Shown piece after piece: positions 16,823 to 24,846 of a DNA stretch of 64,000 nt. The notes below the pieces were generated by a model. That model had not been told where the DNA came from. It was given only the letters and a program-made list of their open reading frames with translations, and made no database searches. Each line of letters opens with the position of its first letter. The stretch's first letter is position 1. This DNA is from Candidatus Dechloromonas phosphorivorans. GTDB lineage: Bacteria > Pseudomonadota > Gammaproteobacteria > Burkholderiales > Rhodocyclaceae. A program made the position numbers and the translations under genes. Location: assembly GCA_016721185.1 (NCBI GenBank), contig JADKIP010000013.1, positions 90,001 to 154,000 on the forward strand, read 5' to 3'.

Positions 16823-17520
16823 TGACGGAACCGGTCATCCGGGTGGTTGGCCTGGGTAAATCCTACGAAACTGCCGCCGGCTTGTTTCCCGCGTTGCGCG
16901 GGGTCAATCTGGAGATTCGTCCTGGCGAATACATCGCGATCATGGGGCCGTCCGGTTCCGGCAAATCGACCTTCATGAATTTGCTCGGTTGCCTCGATAC
17001 GCCAACGATTGGCGATTATTTTCTGACCGGCTCGAATGTCGCTCACATGGACAAGGATGCGCTGGCCATCCTGCGCAATCGTACGCTGGGCTTCGTGTTT
17101 CAGGGGTTCAATTTGTTGCCGCGAATGAGCCTGCAGGACAACGTGGCCTTGCCGCTGGTTTACGCCGGTGCTGACAAGGAAACCCGACGTGCGGCGGCCC
17201 GCGAAATGCTCGACAAGGTCGGCCTGGGTAAATATGCCGAGTCATTGCCCAGCCGTATTTCGGGAGGCCAGCAGCAACGCGTCGCGATTGCCCGGGCGCT
17301 GGTCAACCGGCCACGGCTGATCCTTGCTGATGAGCCGACGGGTAATCTCGATAGCCATACCAGCGAGGAAATCATGCGCCTGTTCGGTGAATTGAATGCC
17401 GAGGGCATCACCGTTGTGTTGGTGACGCATGAGCAGGATGTGGCGGCGCACGCCAAGCGCCAGGTCAAGTTTCTTGATGGCGAAATCGTCAGTGACCATT
17501 TGACGGCAGAGGTCGCATGA
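16822..17520 (+). CDS. ABC transporter ATP-binding protein, MacB/LolD type
   Basis: 232 residues. Walker A GPSGSGKST (about 40), Q-loop FVFQGFNLLPRMS, signature ISGGQQQRVAIARAL (Ile in place of the usual Leu), Walker B LILADEPTGNLDS and H-loop VTHE are all present. It energises the pump formed with the permease 110 bases downstream and the MacA adaptor upstream. In classical MacB the ATPase and permease are one polypeptide; here they are separate, as in related LolCDE or YknYZ-type systems. Substrate unknown: antibiotics, peptides or lipoprotein-like molecules are possible. Confidence 0.92.
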   Translation: MTEPVIRVVGLGKSYETAAGLFPALRGVNLEIRPGEYIAIMGPSGSGKSTFMNLLGCLDTPTIGDYFLTGSNVAHMDKDALAILRNRTLGFVFQGFNLLPRMSLQDNVALPLVYAGADKETRRAAAREMLDKVGLGKYAESLPSRISGGQQQRVAIARALVNRPRLILADEPTGNLDSHTSEEIMRLFGELNAEGITVVLVTHEQDVAAHAKRQVKFLDGEIVSDHLTAEVA

Positions 17521-17576
17521 GTTCTTTGATGCCATCATTTTTGCCTGGCGGCCGCCCCCTGTTTTCCGAGGCAAAG

Positions 17577-17603
17577 TGGATTCCCGCTGGCGCGGCAACG
17601 ACC
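17577..17603 (+). repeat. REP-like repeat fragment
   Basis: TGGATTCCCGC-TGGCGCGG-CAACGACC matches the repeat arm seen at 20371-20395 (TGGATTCCCGCTTGCG...GACC). It lies in the 110-base gap between the ATPase and permease genes and explains that unusually long gap. Confidence 0.5.
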
Positions 17604-17629
17604 CGGTTCGCATTTGGCAAGGACGCCCA

Positions 17630-18850
17630 ATGTTAAAAGCCATGCTCGGCGAAGCCTGGTTGGCGATGGGCGCCAACCGCCTGCGCACAGCGCTGACCAT
17701 GCTGGGCATGGTGATCGGTGTCGGTGCCGTGGTCATCATGATCGCCATCGGGCAGGGCGCCCAGTACGCGGTACAGCAGACGATCAGCACGATGGGTTCC
17801 AATTTGTACATCGTTCTGTCCGGCTCGTTCACCGCCGCCGGTGTGCGTAGCGGTTCAGCCGGCGGCCCAACCTTGAATGTGGGCGATGCCGAGGCGATGG
17901 CAGAACTTGATGGCGTGAGCAATGTGGCGCCAACCCATCAGGGCAGCCGGCAACTGGTTTATGGTTCGCAAAACTGGAGTACGCAGGTGATCGGCACGAC
18001 CCCGCCGTACCTCGATGCCCGGGCCTGGAATATCGTCAATGGGGCCGCTTTCGGTGATTCCGACGTGCGCTCCTCGACGCGTGTTGCCTTGGTTGGCAAG
18101 ACCGTGGCGCAGAACCTTTTTGGCGATGAAGACCCGGTTGGCAAGACGATGCGCATTCAGCAAAATCCGTTTACCGTGGTTGGTGTGCTCGGCAGCAAGG
18201 GGCAGAACCTGGATGGCCGGGACCAGGACGATACCGTGATCATTCCGCTGAGCACGGCGCAGCGCAAGGTATTCGGCACGCCCTTTCTGGGTTCGGTGCG
18301 GATGATCATGGTGCAGGCCGAATCGGCCGAGGCGATGCCGCAGGTTGAGCGCGGCATCATCTCGCTGCTGCGTCAACGTCATCGCTTGCGTGAAGGCGCG
18401 CCGGACGATTTCTTCATCCGCAATCTCTCGGCGGCCGCCGAATCAGAGGCCGAAACGACGCGCACGATGTCGGTTCTGCTCGGCGCAATTGCCTCGATTT
18501 CCTTGCTCGTCGGTGGCATCGGCATCATGAATATCATGCTGGTTTCAGTGACCGAGCGGACTCGGGAAATCGGTATCCGCATGGCGATAGGGGCTCGGCA
18601 GAAAGACATCCTCACGCAGTTCCTGCTTGAAGCGGTGATGATTTCCTTCGCCGGCTGCCTGCTCGGCCTGCTGCTCGGTTTGGGGATCGCGCTGGGGATC
18701 AACTTCTTCACCGGCATGGTCGTCGTCATTTCCGGCAGCGCGGCGCTGGTCGCCTTCGCCGTTGCGGCGACTGTTGGGATTTTCTTCGGCTGGTATCCGG
18801 CCCGCAAGGCGGCACAACTGGACCCGATCGAGGCTTTGCGCTACCAGTAA
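17630..18850 (+). CDS. ABC transporter permease, MacB/FtsX family
   Basis: 406 residues from ATG 17630 (AAGGA upstream); a start at 17576 would read through repeat DNA. Topology is the MacB type: one N-terminal helix (about 20-45), a large periplasmic domain (about 50-275) and three C-terminal helices (SVLLGAIASISLLVGGIGIMN; FAGCLLGLLLGLGIALGI; VAFAVAATVGIFFGWYP) with the family motif RTREIGIRMAIGARQKDI. It is the transmembrane partner of the preceding ATPase. It is the last gene of the efflux operon. Confidence 0.92.
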   Translation: MLKAMLGEAWLAMGANRLRTALTMLGMVIGVGAVVIMIAIGQGAQYAVQQTISTMGSNLYIVLSGSFTAAGVRSGSAGGPTLNVGDAEAMAELDGVSNVAPTHQGSRQLVYGSQNWSTQVIGTTPPYLDARAWNIVNGAAFGDSDVRSSTRVALVGKTVAQNLFGDEDPVGKTMRIQQNPFTVVGVLGSKGQNLDGRDQDDTVIIPLSTAQRKVFGTPFLGSVRMIMVQAESAEAMPQVERGIISLLRQRHRLREGAPDDFFIRNLSAAAESEAETTRTMSVLLGAIASISLLVGGIGIMNIMLVSVTERTREIGIRMAIGARQKDILTQFLLEAVMISFAGCLLGLLLGLGIALGINFFTGMVVVISGSAALVAFAVAATVGIFFGWYPARKAAQLDPIEALRYQ

Positions 18851-18949
18851 TTGCTGCAGTAGCGCCGCTGAGTTTCAACGAAACCAAGGTCTGAAAATTA
18901 CCGCCAGGCGGGGTTCCGTTTCGTGAGGCGAACGGCCTGTCGTGCCCGG

Positions 18950-20317
18950 TTACAGCGCCGCGTGCAAAGCGTGTTCGATGGCCTGCGCCAAATGATCGAT
19001 TTCCTGATCGCTGACAATGTACGGCGGCATCAGGTAAACCGTATTGCCGATCGGCCGGATCAAGGCTTCGCGATCCAGCGCAGCACGGTAAAACTTGCGG
19101 GAAAAATAAGGATCGTCGGTATCGACGTCAAAGGCGGCGATCATGCCGCGCTGGCGCAGGTGCTTGACTTGCGGATGTTCGGCCAATGGGGCGAGGGCGG
19201 TACTGATTTTTGCCGCTTTTTGCCGGTTGACCGCAACAATGTCGTCCTCCGCGAAAATATCCAGCGTGGCCAGCGCAGCCCGGCAAGCCAGCGGATTGCC
19301 GGTGTAGGAATGCGAGTGCAGGAAGGCGCGGGCAACCGAGTCGTCGAGGAAGGCGGCGTAGATGGCATCGCTGCATAGCACCACCGAAAGCGGCAGATAG
19401 CCGCCGGAAATACCTTTCGACAGGCACATCAGGTCGGGGCGGATCGGGGTGCCGTCATTCACCGCTTGCTCATGGGCGAAGAAGGTGCCGGTGCGGCCGC
19501 AGCCGACGGCGATTTCGTCGCAGATCAGGTGCACTTCGTAGCGATCGCACAGGGCGCGGGCGAGGCGCAGATATTCCGGGTCATACATCGCCATGCCGGC
19601 CGCGCCCTGAACCAGCGGTTCGACGATCAGCGCAGCAATTTTTTCGCCATGTTGTTCGAGGTGTTGTTCCAGTGCGCCCGCGGCACGGCGGGCGCAGTTG
19701 AGTGAAGCATCGGCCGGGGTTTCACCGGCTTCTGCCTGGCGAAAATCGGGCGAGGGTACGACATGGGCGGCGCGAACCAACGGGGCGTAGGCATCCTTGA
19801 ACAATGCGACGTCGGTGACGGCAAGGGCGCCGACGGTTTCGCCGTGGTAACTGCCGGCCAGACAGAGGAATTCGCACTTCTGCGGTCGACCGCTGTTGCG
19901 CCAGAAATGGAAGCTCATTTTCAGTGCAATTTCAGTGGCCGAAGCGCCATCCGAGGCATAAAAAGCGTGCCCGAGCGTGCCTGCGGTCAACGCGGATAAT
20001 CGCTCGGAAAGCTCGACGACAGGCTGGTGCGTGAAGCCGGCCAGCATGACGTGTTCGAGGGTTTCGAGTTGCTCGCGCAGGGCGGCGTTGATGCGCGGGT
20101 TGGCGTGGCCAAAGAGGTTGGTCCACCACGAGCTGATGCCGTCCAGGTAACGCTTGCCGTCGAAATCGTAGAGCCAGGCACCCTTGCCATGCGAAATCGG
20201 AATCAACGGCAAGTGGGCCGGCGAGCCGGTGTGTGCATGGTGCTGCATTTGCGTGCACGGGTGCCAAACGGCAGCCTGGCTACGGGCTAGCCAGCTTTGG
20301 TTGGATGAATCACTCAT
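18950..20317 (-). CDS. bioA: Adenosylmethionine-8-amino-7-oxononanoate aminotransferase
   Basis: 455 residues. PLP-dependent class III aminotransferase of biotin synthesis, converting KAPA to DAPA with SAM as amino donor. Visible: WHPCTQMQHH near the N terminus, YLDGISSWWTNLFGHANPRIN, ICDEIAVGCGRTGTFFAHEQ with the PLP-binding Asp, and the Schiff-base Lys in LSKGISGGYLPLSVVL. No other bio genes are adjacent. A REP-like repeat lies just upstream of its start. Confidence 0.95.
   Translation of the reverse strand: MSDSSNQSWLARSQAAVWHPCTQMQHHAHTGSPAHLPLIPISHGKGAWLYDFDGKRYLDGISSWWTNLFGHANPRINAALREQLETLEHVMLAGFTHQPVVELSERLSALTAGTLGHAFYASDGASATEIALKMSFHFWRNSGRPQKCEFLCLAGSYHGETVGALAVTDVALFKDAYAPLVRAAHVVPSPDFRQAEAGETPADASLNCARRAAGALEQHLEQHGEKIAALIVEPLVQGAAGMAMYDPEYLRLARALCDRYEVHLICDEIAVGCGRTGTFFAHEQAVNDGTPIRPDLMCLSKGISGGYLPLSVVLCSDAIYAAFLDDSVARAFLHSHSYTGNPLACRAALATLDIFAEDDIVAVNRQKAAKISTALAPLAEHPQVKHLRQRGMIAAFDVDTDDPYFSRKFYRAALDREALIRPIGNTVYLMPPYIVSDQEIDHLAQAIEHALHAAL
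19207..19239 (-). repeat. Dispersed uptake-sequence-like motif, copy in bioA
   Basis: Core GTTGACCGCAACAA at 19226-19239 with two T tracts (ATTTTTGCC and CTTTTTGCC) spaced one helical turn apart on the plus strand. It encodes AVNRQKAAKIS in bioA. Confidence 0.6.
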
Positions 20318-20331
20318 GGTCTAAGCACCGA

Positions 20332-20395
20332 GCGTCATTCCGCGAATCCGGGAATCCAGACTTGAAGTGATGGATTCCCGCTTGCGAGATGACCG
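20332..20395. repeat. REP-like inverted repeat
   Basis: CGTCATTCCGCGAATCCGGGAATCCA and the complement of TGGATTCCCGCTTGCGAGATGACC form imperfect arms around an 11-base spacer, between the DUF2863 gene and bioA. It resembles the CGTCATTCCCGCG...GGAATCCA repeats common in proteobacteria. Confidence 0.6.
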
Positions 20396-20407
20396 CCTCA
20401 GTGGGCA

Positions 20408-21580
20408 TCAATGCAGCGCTTGCGAATTGGCTCCTGCCTGCTCCGGCATTTCGGAGTGCACCAGTTCTGCCTCGGTGTTGGGGAAGAGCGGGGCGCCGCA
20501 GTCGTCGCAGAATTCCATCGGGAAATGGTGGTCGAGGAAAAGCACCTCTTTAACGCCGGCTTCGCGCAGCACGCTTTCAATTTCGCCAGCGGCATCGGTT
20601 GCTTCATCTTCCGCCCCGAGCAAGGGCCAGACGATGCCGTGATAAGTGTCGTCCGAACTCTTGGGGCCGAGGCCGACGCGGTATTCCTCCATCCGGCTGT
20701 CGTAGCAAGGGCCAACGACGGCGCGAATATCGGCCGGCATCAGGCCGAGTGTGGTTTGCAGGTAATCCACCGACGCTTTTAGCGAATACGGCCGCGATAG
20801 ACGGTCGGCATTGCGGCAGCCAGCGTGGTAAGCGTCGGGGAGCAGGGCTTCCCAGGCGCAGCCGGTGAGCAAAGGTTCCAGATTCGGGCTGCCTTGCTTG
20901 ATCCATTCCTTGAGCGCCGTTTCCTTGTTGCCGTCCTTCTCATTCCAGCGAAATAACGGCTTGCCACGCGGCACGACAATGCTGCCGACGAGGTAGCGGA
21001 CATCGGAGAGAAAACGGTTGGTTTCGGCCATGCCTGCGGTGTCGACCGCAAGATTTTGCCCGGCCAGCGTTGCCTTGCCGAGCGCTTGGGTCAATTGCCA
21101 GGTATCGCAGAAGCTGCGCGGCAGTTGGTCCGGGCTGAACAGGTAATCGGCCAGCCCGACCTTGATGTCAGCGCCGAAAACATGGGCACCGAGTTGCGTG
21201 GTGAGCGCTTCAAGAATGGCTTGCGGCAAGGCGCAGGCGGGAATCGAGAAGCGTGACCAGGCCAGAATCGGCGCGGAAAACAACTGAATGTCGAATTCCT
21301 GATCTTTCGCTGTCAGGCGACCAGTTTCGGCACGCGCCTCGGTCATGTCGGCGAGTTCGTCGTGGGCACGGGGATTGGCCTCGAACAGGCGATCCAGGGC
21401 AGTATTGATGTCGTCCTCGGCACCTCCTTTGAGCAGGTCATCGACCAATTCGGCCAACTGATTTTCCCAGAAACTGTCTTCCAGTTTGCCGCCGGATTCA
21501 GAGAGGCCGGTGGCGAGGCGTTGCAGTTCTGCCGCGTCGCGCGAAAGGCGATCGCGCGAGCCGAAGCGGGTGCGTTTCAT
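20408..21580 (-). CDS. DUF2863 family protein
   Basis: 390 residues, beginning MKRTRFGSRDRLSRDAAEL, characteristic of DUF2863, a family largely confined to betaproteobacteria and without assigned function. No signal peptide or membrane segment. The C-terminal motif CDDCGAPLFPNTEAE could bind zinc through the CxxC pair with further ligands not evident. It is upstream of bioA on the same strand, but REP-like DNA intervenes. Confidence 0.75.
   Translation of the reverse strand: MKRTRFGSRDRLSRDAAELQRLATGLSESGGKLEDSFWENQLAELVDDLLKGGAEDDINTALDRLFEANPRAHDELADMTEARAETGRLTAKDQEFDIQLFSAPILAWSRFSIPACALPQAILEALTTQLGAHVFGADIKVGLADYLFSPDQLPRSFCDTWQLTQALGKATLAGQNLAVDTAGMAETNRFLSDVRYLVGSIVVPRGKPLFRWNEKDGNKETALKEWIKQGSPNLEPLLTGCAWEALLPDAYHAGCRNADRLSRPYSLKASVDYLQTTLGLMPADIRAVVGPCYDSRMEEYRVGLGPKSSDDTYHGIVWPLLGAEDEATDAAGEIESVLREAGVKEVLFLDHHFPMEFCDDCGAPLFPNTEAELVHSEMPEQAGANSQALH
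21034..21053 (-). repeat. Dispersed motif, weaker copy in DUF2863 gene
   Basis: GTCGACCGCAAG at 21041-21052; it encodes LAVDTAGMAE and has little A/T tract structure on the expected side. Confidence 0.35.
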
Positions 21581-21668
21581 GGGTGTTCCAGAAAATACAA
21601 AGACAGGATTTTAACAGCCGGTAAAATCCAGCGCAGTGCAATGCACCCATTTGAAGGAAGAAATCCCC

Positions 21669-22442
21669 ATGCTGATGTTTTTGTCGCCCGCCAAATCGCT
21701 GGATTACAAAACCCCGCCGCACGTTAAAACTTACACGCAGCCGGCCTTTCTCGAGCAATCGGCAACGCTGATTCACCAGTTGCGCAAGCTCTCACCCGCC
21801 GATATCGCCCATTTGATGGATTTGTCCGATCCGCTGGCAACGCTGAATTTCAGCCGCTACGCCGATTGGTGCCTGCCGTTCACGCCGGACAACGCCAAGC
21901 AGGCCGTGTTGGCATTCGACGGTGATGTCTATGATGGCTTTGCTGCCCGCGAGTTGAGCGCCGATGATCTCGACTTTGCGCAAAAACAGGTCCGCATCCT
22001 GTCCGGCCTCTACGGCATTCTCAAGCCGCTTGACCTCATGCAACCCTACCGCCTGGAGATGGGAACAAAATTTGCCAATGAAGGCGGCAAGGATCTCTAC
22101 GCCTTCTGGGGCGAGCGCCTGCTTGGCGCGATCAATGATGAATTGGCTGAAATGCCGCGGCCGGTTGCGGTCAACCTGGCTTCCGAGGAATATTTCAAGG
22201 CGGCAGTGGGCCGCAAGATCAAGGGGGAATTGATCCAGCCGGTGTTCGAGGACTGGAAGAATGGCAAATACAAGATCATCAGTTTCTACGCCAAACGGGC
22301 GCGTGGCCTGATGGTGCGCTTTGCCACGGTGAACCGGCTCAGCGAGCCGGAAGGACTGAAGGATTTCGATTACGACGGTTATGCCTTCGAGCCGTCGGTG
22401 TCCGATGCGAAAAGCTGGGTATTCCGGCGGCGTCAGGATTGA
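21669..22442 (+). CDS. yaaA: YaaA family peroxide-stress protein
   Basis: 257 residues from ATG 21669 (GGAAG upstream); the in-frame ATG at 21636 would add 11 unrelated residues. MLMFLSPAKSLDY, YDGFAARELSADDL, LSGLYGILKPLDLMQPYRLEMGTK and NLASEEYFKAV are YaaA (DUF328) hallmarks. In E. coli YaaA lowers intracellular free iron during peroxide stress. It is cytosolic. Its 3' end overlaps the convergent PIN-domain gene by ten bases. Confidence 0.93.
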   Translation: MLMFLSPAKSLDYKTPPHVKTYTQPAFLEQSATLIHQLRKLSPADIAHLMDLSDPLATLNFSRYADWCLPFTPDNAKQAVLAFDGDVYDGFAARELSADDLDFAQKQVRILSGLYGILKPLDLMQPYRLEMGTKFANEGGKDLYAFWGERLLGAINDELAEMPRPVAVNLASEEYFKAAVGRKIKGELIQPVFEDWKNGKYKIISFYAKRARGLMVRFATVNRLSEPEGLKDFDYDGYAFEPSVSDAKSWVFRRRQD

Positions 22443-22852
22443 AGCAGCGCTGATGCGGCTTCAGGCTTCAGTATCTGAAAACCCAGCTTGGTTCGCCCGC
22501 GCAAGCGCAGCAACGCCTTGTCCTTGCTGACCAGAATGTTCGCTTCGCAACGGGCCGCCAGTTCGAGGAATTTCTGGTCGTCGCGGTCCTTGCAGCGCGG
22601 CAGGGGGGGCGCTTCGCCAGCGGGCACGACTTGCACCAGGCAGCTGTAGCGGGCGTAGCGCTCAACGATCATTTCCGGGGTCATCTTGAGTTGCGGGTAG
22701 GTCAGCACCCGCTGTAGTTCGTCGAGCGTTCGCTCATCGGCAAAGCATTCGATTTGCCCGGCCTCCAGCGCCGCCATGATCGGCACGGCATCGGTATTGG
22801 CCCAGTGGAAGAGGTCGAGGACGACGTTGGTATCGAGAACTAAGCGCAGCAT
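22433..22852 (-). CDS. PIN-domain putative nuclease/toxin
   Basis: 139 residues from ATG at 22852. The upstream reading frame continues for 85 codons but overlaps dusC antisense and has no PIN sequence. MLRLVLDTNVVLDLFHW contains the first catalytic Asp, and CKDRDDQKFLELAARCEANILVSKD the further acidic residues of the PIN fold (COG1569 type). PIN proteins are Mg-dependent RNases, often VapC-like toxins. No antitoxin gene is adjacent, so it is either an orphan or a housekeeping type. Its start is divergent from dusC. Confidence 0.8.
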   Translation of the reverse strand: MLRLVLDTNVVLDLFHWANTDAVPIMAALEAGQIECFADERTLDELQRVLTYPQLKMTPEMIVERYARYSCLVQVVPAGEAPPLPRCKDRDDQKFLELAARCEANILVSKDKALLRLRGRTKLGFQILKPEAASALLQS

Positions 22853-22867
22853 GGCGCGGATTATAAT
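22839..22867 (+). promoter_or_regulatory. Candidate promoter of dusC
   Basis: A consensus TATAAT at 22862-22867 lies 34 bases before the dusC start; the -35 (TAAG region, 22841) is poor, so the call rests on the -10 alone. Confidence 0.35.
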
Positions 22868-22900
22868 GCGCGCCACTTCAATGCCTTGTCCGGAAATTTC

Positions 22901-23860
22901 ATGCCCCGTATTCTTCTCGCCCCGATGGAAGGGCTCGCCGACGATGTGCTGCGCGGCGTGCTGACCTCGCTCGGCGGCTACGACTGGGGTATCTGCGAAT
23001 TCATCCGTGTGTCGGCCAATGTCCTGCCACCCAAGACTTTCCAGCGCATCTGCCCGGAATTGCTGAATGGCAGCCGGACCGCAGCCGGCACGCCGATCCG
23101 CCTGCAATTACTCGGTTCCGACCCCTGGCTGATGGCCGAAAACGCCCGCCAGGCGGTGAGCCTGAATCCGGCCGGCATCGACCTCAATTTCGGCTGCCCG
23201 GCGCCAACGGTCAATCGCCATCGCGGTGGTGCCGCCTTGCTCGGCGAGCCGGAACTGCTCAACGAAATCGTCAGTGCCGTGCGCGCTGTGGTCCCGGCGC
23301 ATATTCCCTTCACCGCCAAGATGCGCCTTGGCATCAACGACACCGACCGGGCGGTCGACTGCGCCCAGGCGCTGGCTGCTGGCGGCATCAACGAACTGAT
23401 CGTGCATGGCCGGACCAAGCTCGACGGCTACCGCCCGCCGGCCCGCTGGATGTGGATCGACAAGGTGCGGGCAGCGGTCGATATCCCGATTATTGCCAAC
23501 GGCGAGGTGTGGACCGTGGAAGACTTCGCTCGCTGTCAGCAGGAAACCGGCTGCGACGACATCATGCTTGGCCGCGGTGCAATTGCCGACCCCTTGCTGG
23601 CCCGCCGGGTGCGCGGTGAGGCAGTCGGCGGCTGGGCGGAAATCCTGCCGAGTGTGGCTGACTACTGGCTGGGGGTACGGCGCAAGGTGGTGGCGGTGCA
23701 TGCCGGCGGGCGCCTCAAGCAGTGGCTGGCCATGCTGCGGCGAAATTATCCCGAGGCCGAAGTGCTCTACCAAAAGTTGCGCCCGATCAAGGCGGCGCAT
23801 GATATTGACGCCGCGCTGATGGCCGAAGGCATCCTCAGCCCATTGCAGCTCGCCGCATGA
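22901..23860 (+). CDS. dusC: tRNA-dihydrouridine(16) synthase
   Basis: 319 residues from ATG 22901; an ATG at 22886 is in frame but not conserved. FMN-dependent reduction of U16 in tRNA D-loops. Visible: RILLAPMEGL at the N terminus, DLNFGCPAPTVNRHRGGAALL with the catalytic Cys, VHGRTKLDGY, PIIANGEVW and MLGRGAIADP. The N-terminal sequence and EFIRVS pattern fit DusC rather than DusA/B. The first gene of a three-gene set with four-base overlaps. Confidence 0.92.
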   Translation: MPRILLAPMEGLADDVLRGVLTSLGGYDWGICEFIRVSANVLPPKTFQRICPELLNGSRTAAGTPIRLQLLGSDPWLMAENARQAVSLNPAGIDLNFGCPAPTVNRHRGGAALLGEPELLNEIVSAVRAVVPAHIPFTAKMRLGINDTDRAVDCAQALAAGGINELIVHGRTKLDGYRPPARWMWIDKVRAAVDIPIIANGEVWTVEDFARCQQETGCDDIMLGRGAIADPLLARRVRGEAVGGWAEILPSVADYWLGVRRKVVAVHAGGRLKQWLAMLRRNYPEAEVLYQKLRPIKAAHDIDAALMAEGILSPLQLAA

Positions 23861-24534
23861 GTGCTGAATTGGCAGGAAACTCCCGTTTCATCAGCAGCGC
23901 TCAGGACGGTCCGCATCGCGATCTGGATGAACTGGTGCGTCGGCATATGGCGCATCCATTCAGGAAGCCGATTGCCGACTATAACCGGGAAGCGCTGACC
24001 ACGGCGCTGGCGGCCAGAGCGGCCTGGAAACCGGAAGCACCGCTGATTCTCGATGCCGGTTGCGGCGTCGGCTGGAGCACCCAGCGCATTGCCGAAAGTT
24101 TCCCGGATCATTTCGTTTTTGGCGTCGATCAGTCGGTTGACCGTATCAGTCGCGGCAAACCCTTGCCGATGCCGGCCAATGCGCTATTGATCCGGGCCGA
24201 TCTGGTCGATTTCTGGCGCCTGCTGGCGGAAAGCGGCATTCGTCTGGCCCGCCATTACAACCTGTATCCGAACCCGTGGCCGAAGATCGGCCATCTCGCC
24301 CGGCGCTGGCAAGGCCATGCAGTTTTCCCCGTCTGGCGCGAACTGGGCGGTGAACTCGAATGCCGGAGCAACTGGCAAATCTACATTGAGGAAATGGCCC
24401 AGGCTTTGACCCTGCTCAGCGGCCAGCCAGTCGCTGCCGAGCCTTGGCAGACCGACAACCCGATGACGCCCTTTGAGAAAAAGTACCTCGCCTCCGGCCA
24501 TCAACTCTGGCGCTGCCGGGTCAGTCTGCCATGA
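23857..24534 (+). CDS. TrmB-like SAM-dependent methyltransferase
   Basis: 225 residues. The class I methyltransferase motif LILDAGCGVGWSTQRIA (about 60-78) and FGVDQSVDRI follow a 55-residue leader. The later NLYPNPWPKIGHLARRWQGH resembles the FPDPWPKKRHHKRR motif of tRNA (guanine-N7) methyltransferase TrmB, but is divergent. It overlaps dusC by ATGA, so it is translationally coupled to a tRNA-modifying gene. A tRNA substrate is therefore likely, but it may be a paralogue distinct from the housekeeping TrmB. Confidence 0.75.
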   Translation: MSAELAGNSRFISSAQDGPHRDLDELVRRHMAHPFRKPIADYNREALTTALAARAAWKPEAPLILDAGCGVGWSTQRIAESFPDHFVFGVDQSVDRISRGKPLPMPANALLIRADLVDFWRLLAESGIRLARHYNLYPNPWPKIGHLARRWQGHAVFPVWRELGGELECRSNWQIYIEEMAQALTLLSGQPVAAEPWQTDNPMTPFEKKYLASGHQLWRCRVSLP

Positions 24535-24845
24535 GCGTTTGCCAAAGCTGCGGCGCTTGCTGTGTCAGTTTTCGCGTCGATTTTCACCCGGTCGAACTGG
24601 CCGGTGGCGCCTTTGCCTGGGGGCAGGGCGTGCCTTTGGCAATGACGGTGCCGGTCACCGCCAACATCGTCCGCATGTGCGGCACCGATGCCGCCGAGCC
24701 GCGTTGCGTGGCTTTGGTGGGTGACATCGGGCAGTCGGTAAATTGCAGCATTTATGACGGTCGACCGTCACCTTGTCGCGAATTCGATACCGAACACGCC
24801 GCCTGCAATCGGGCCCGGCAGCGCTGTGGCCTGGCGCCGCTCTAA
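24531..24845 (+). CDS. YkgJ-family cysteine cluster protein
   Basis: 104 residues, overlapping the preceding gene by ATGA. Cysteines are arranged CxxCGACC near the N terminus, then MCG, PRC, NCSIYDGRPSPCREF and further single Cys, the YkgJ (CxxCxxCC) pattern thought to bind a zinc or FeS cofactor. The function of the family is not established. Coupling to dusC and a TrmB-like gene hints at a role in RNA modification, which is inference. Confidence 0.8.
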   Translation: MSVCQSCGACCVSFRVDFHPVELAGGAFAWGQGVPLAMTVPVTANIVRMCGTDAAEPRCVALVGDIGQSVNCSIYDGRPSPCREFDTEHAACNRARQRCGLAPL

Positions 24846-24846
24846 T

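Noticed and set aside
19880..19893. CTGCGGTCGACCGC as a strong motif copy
   Set aside because: It is a palindrome around GTCGAC without the phased A/T tracts on either side; kept only in the raw count.
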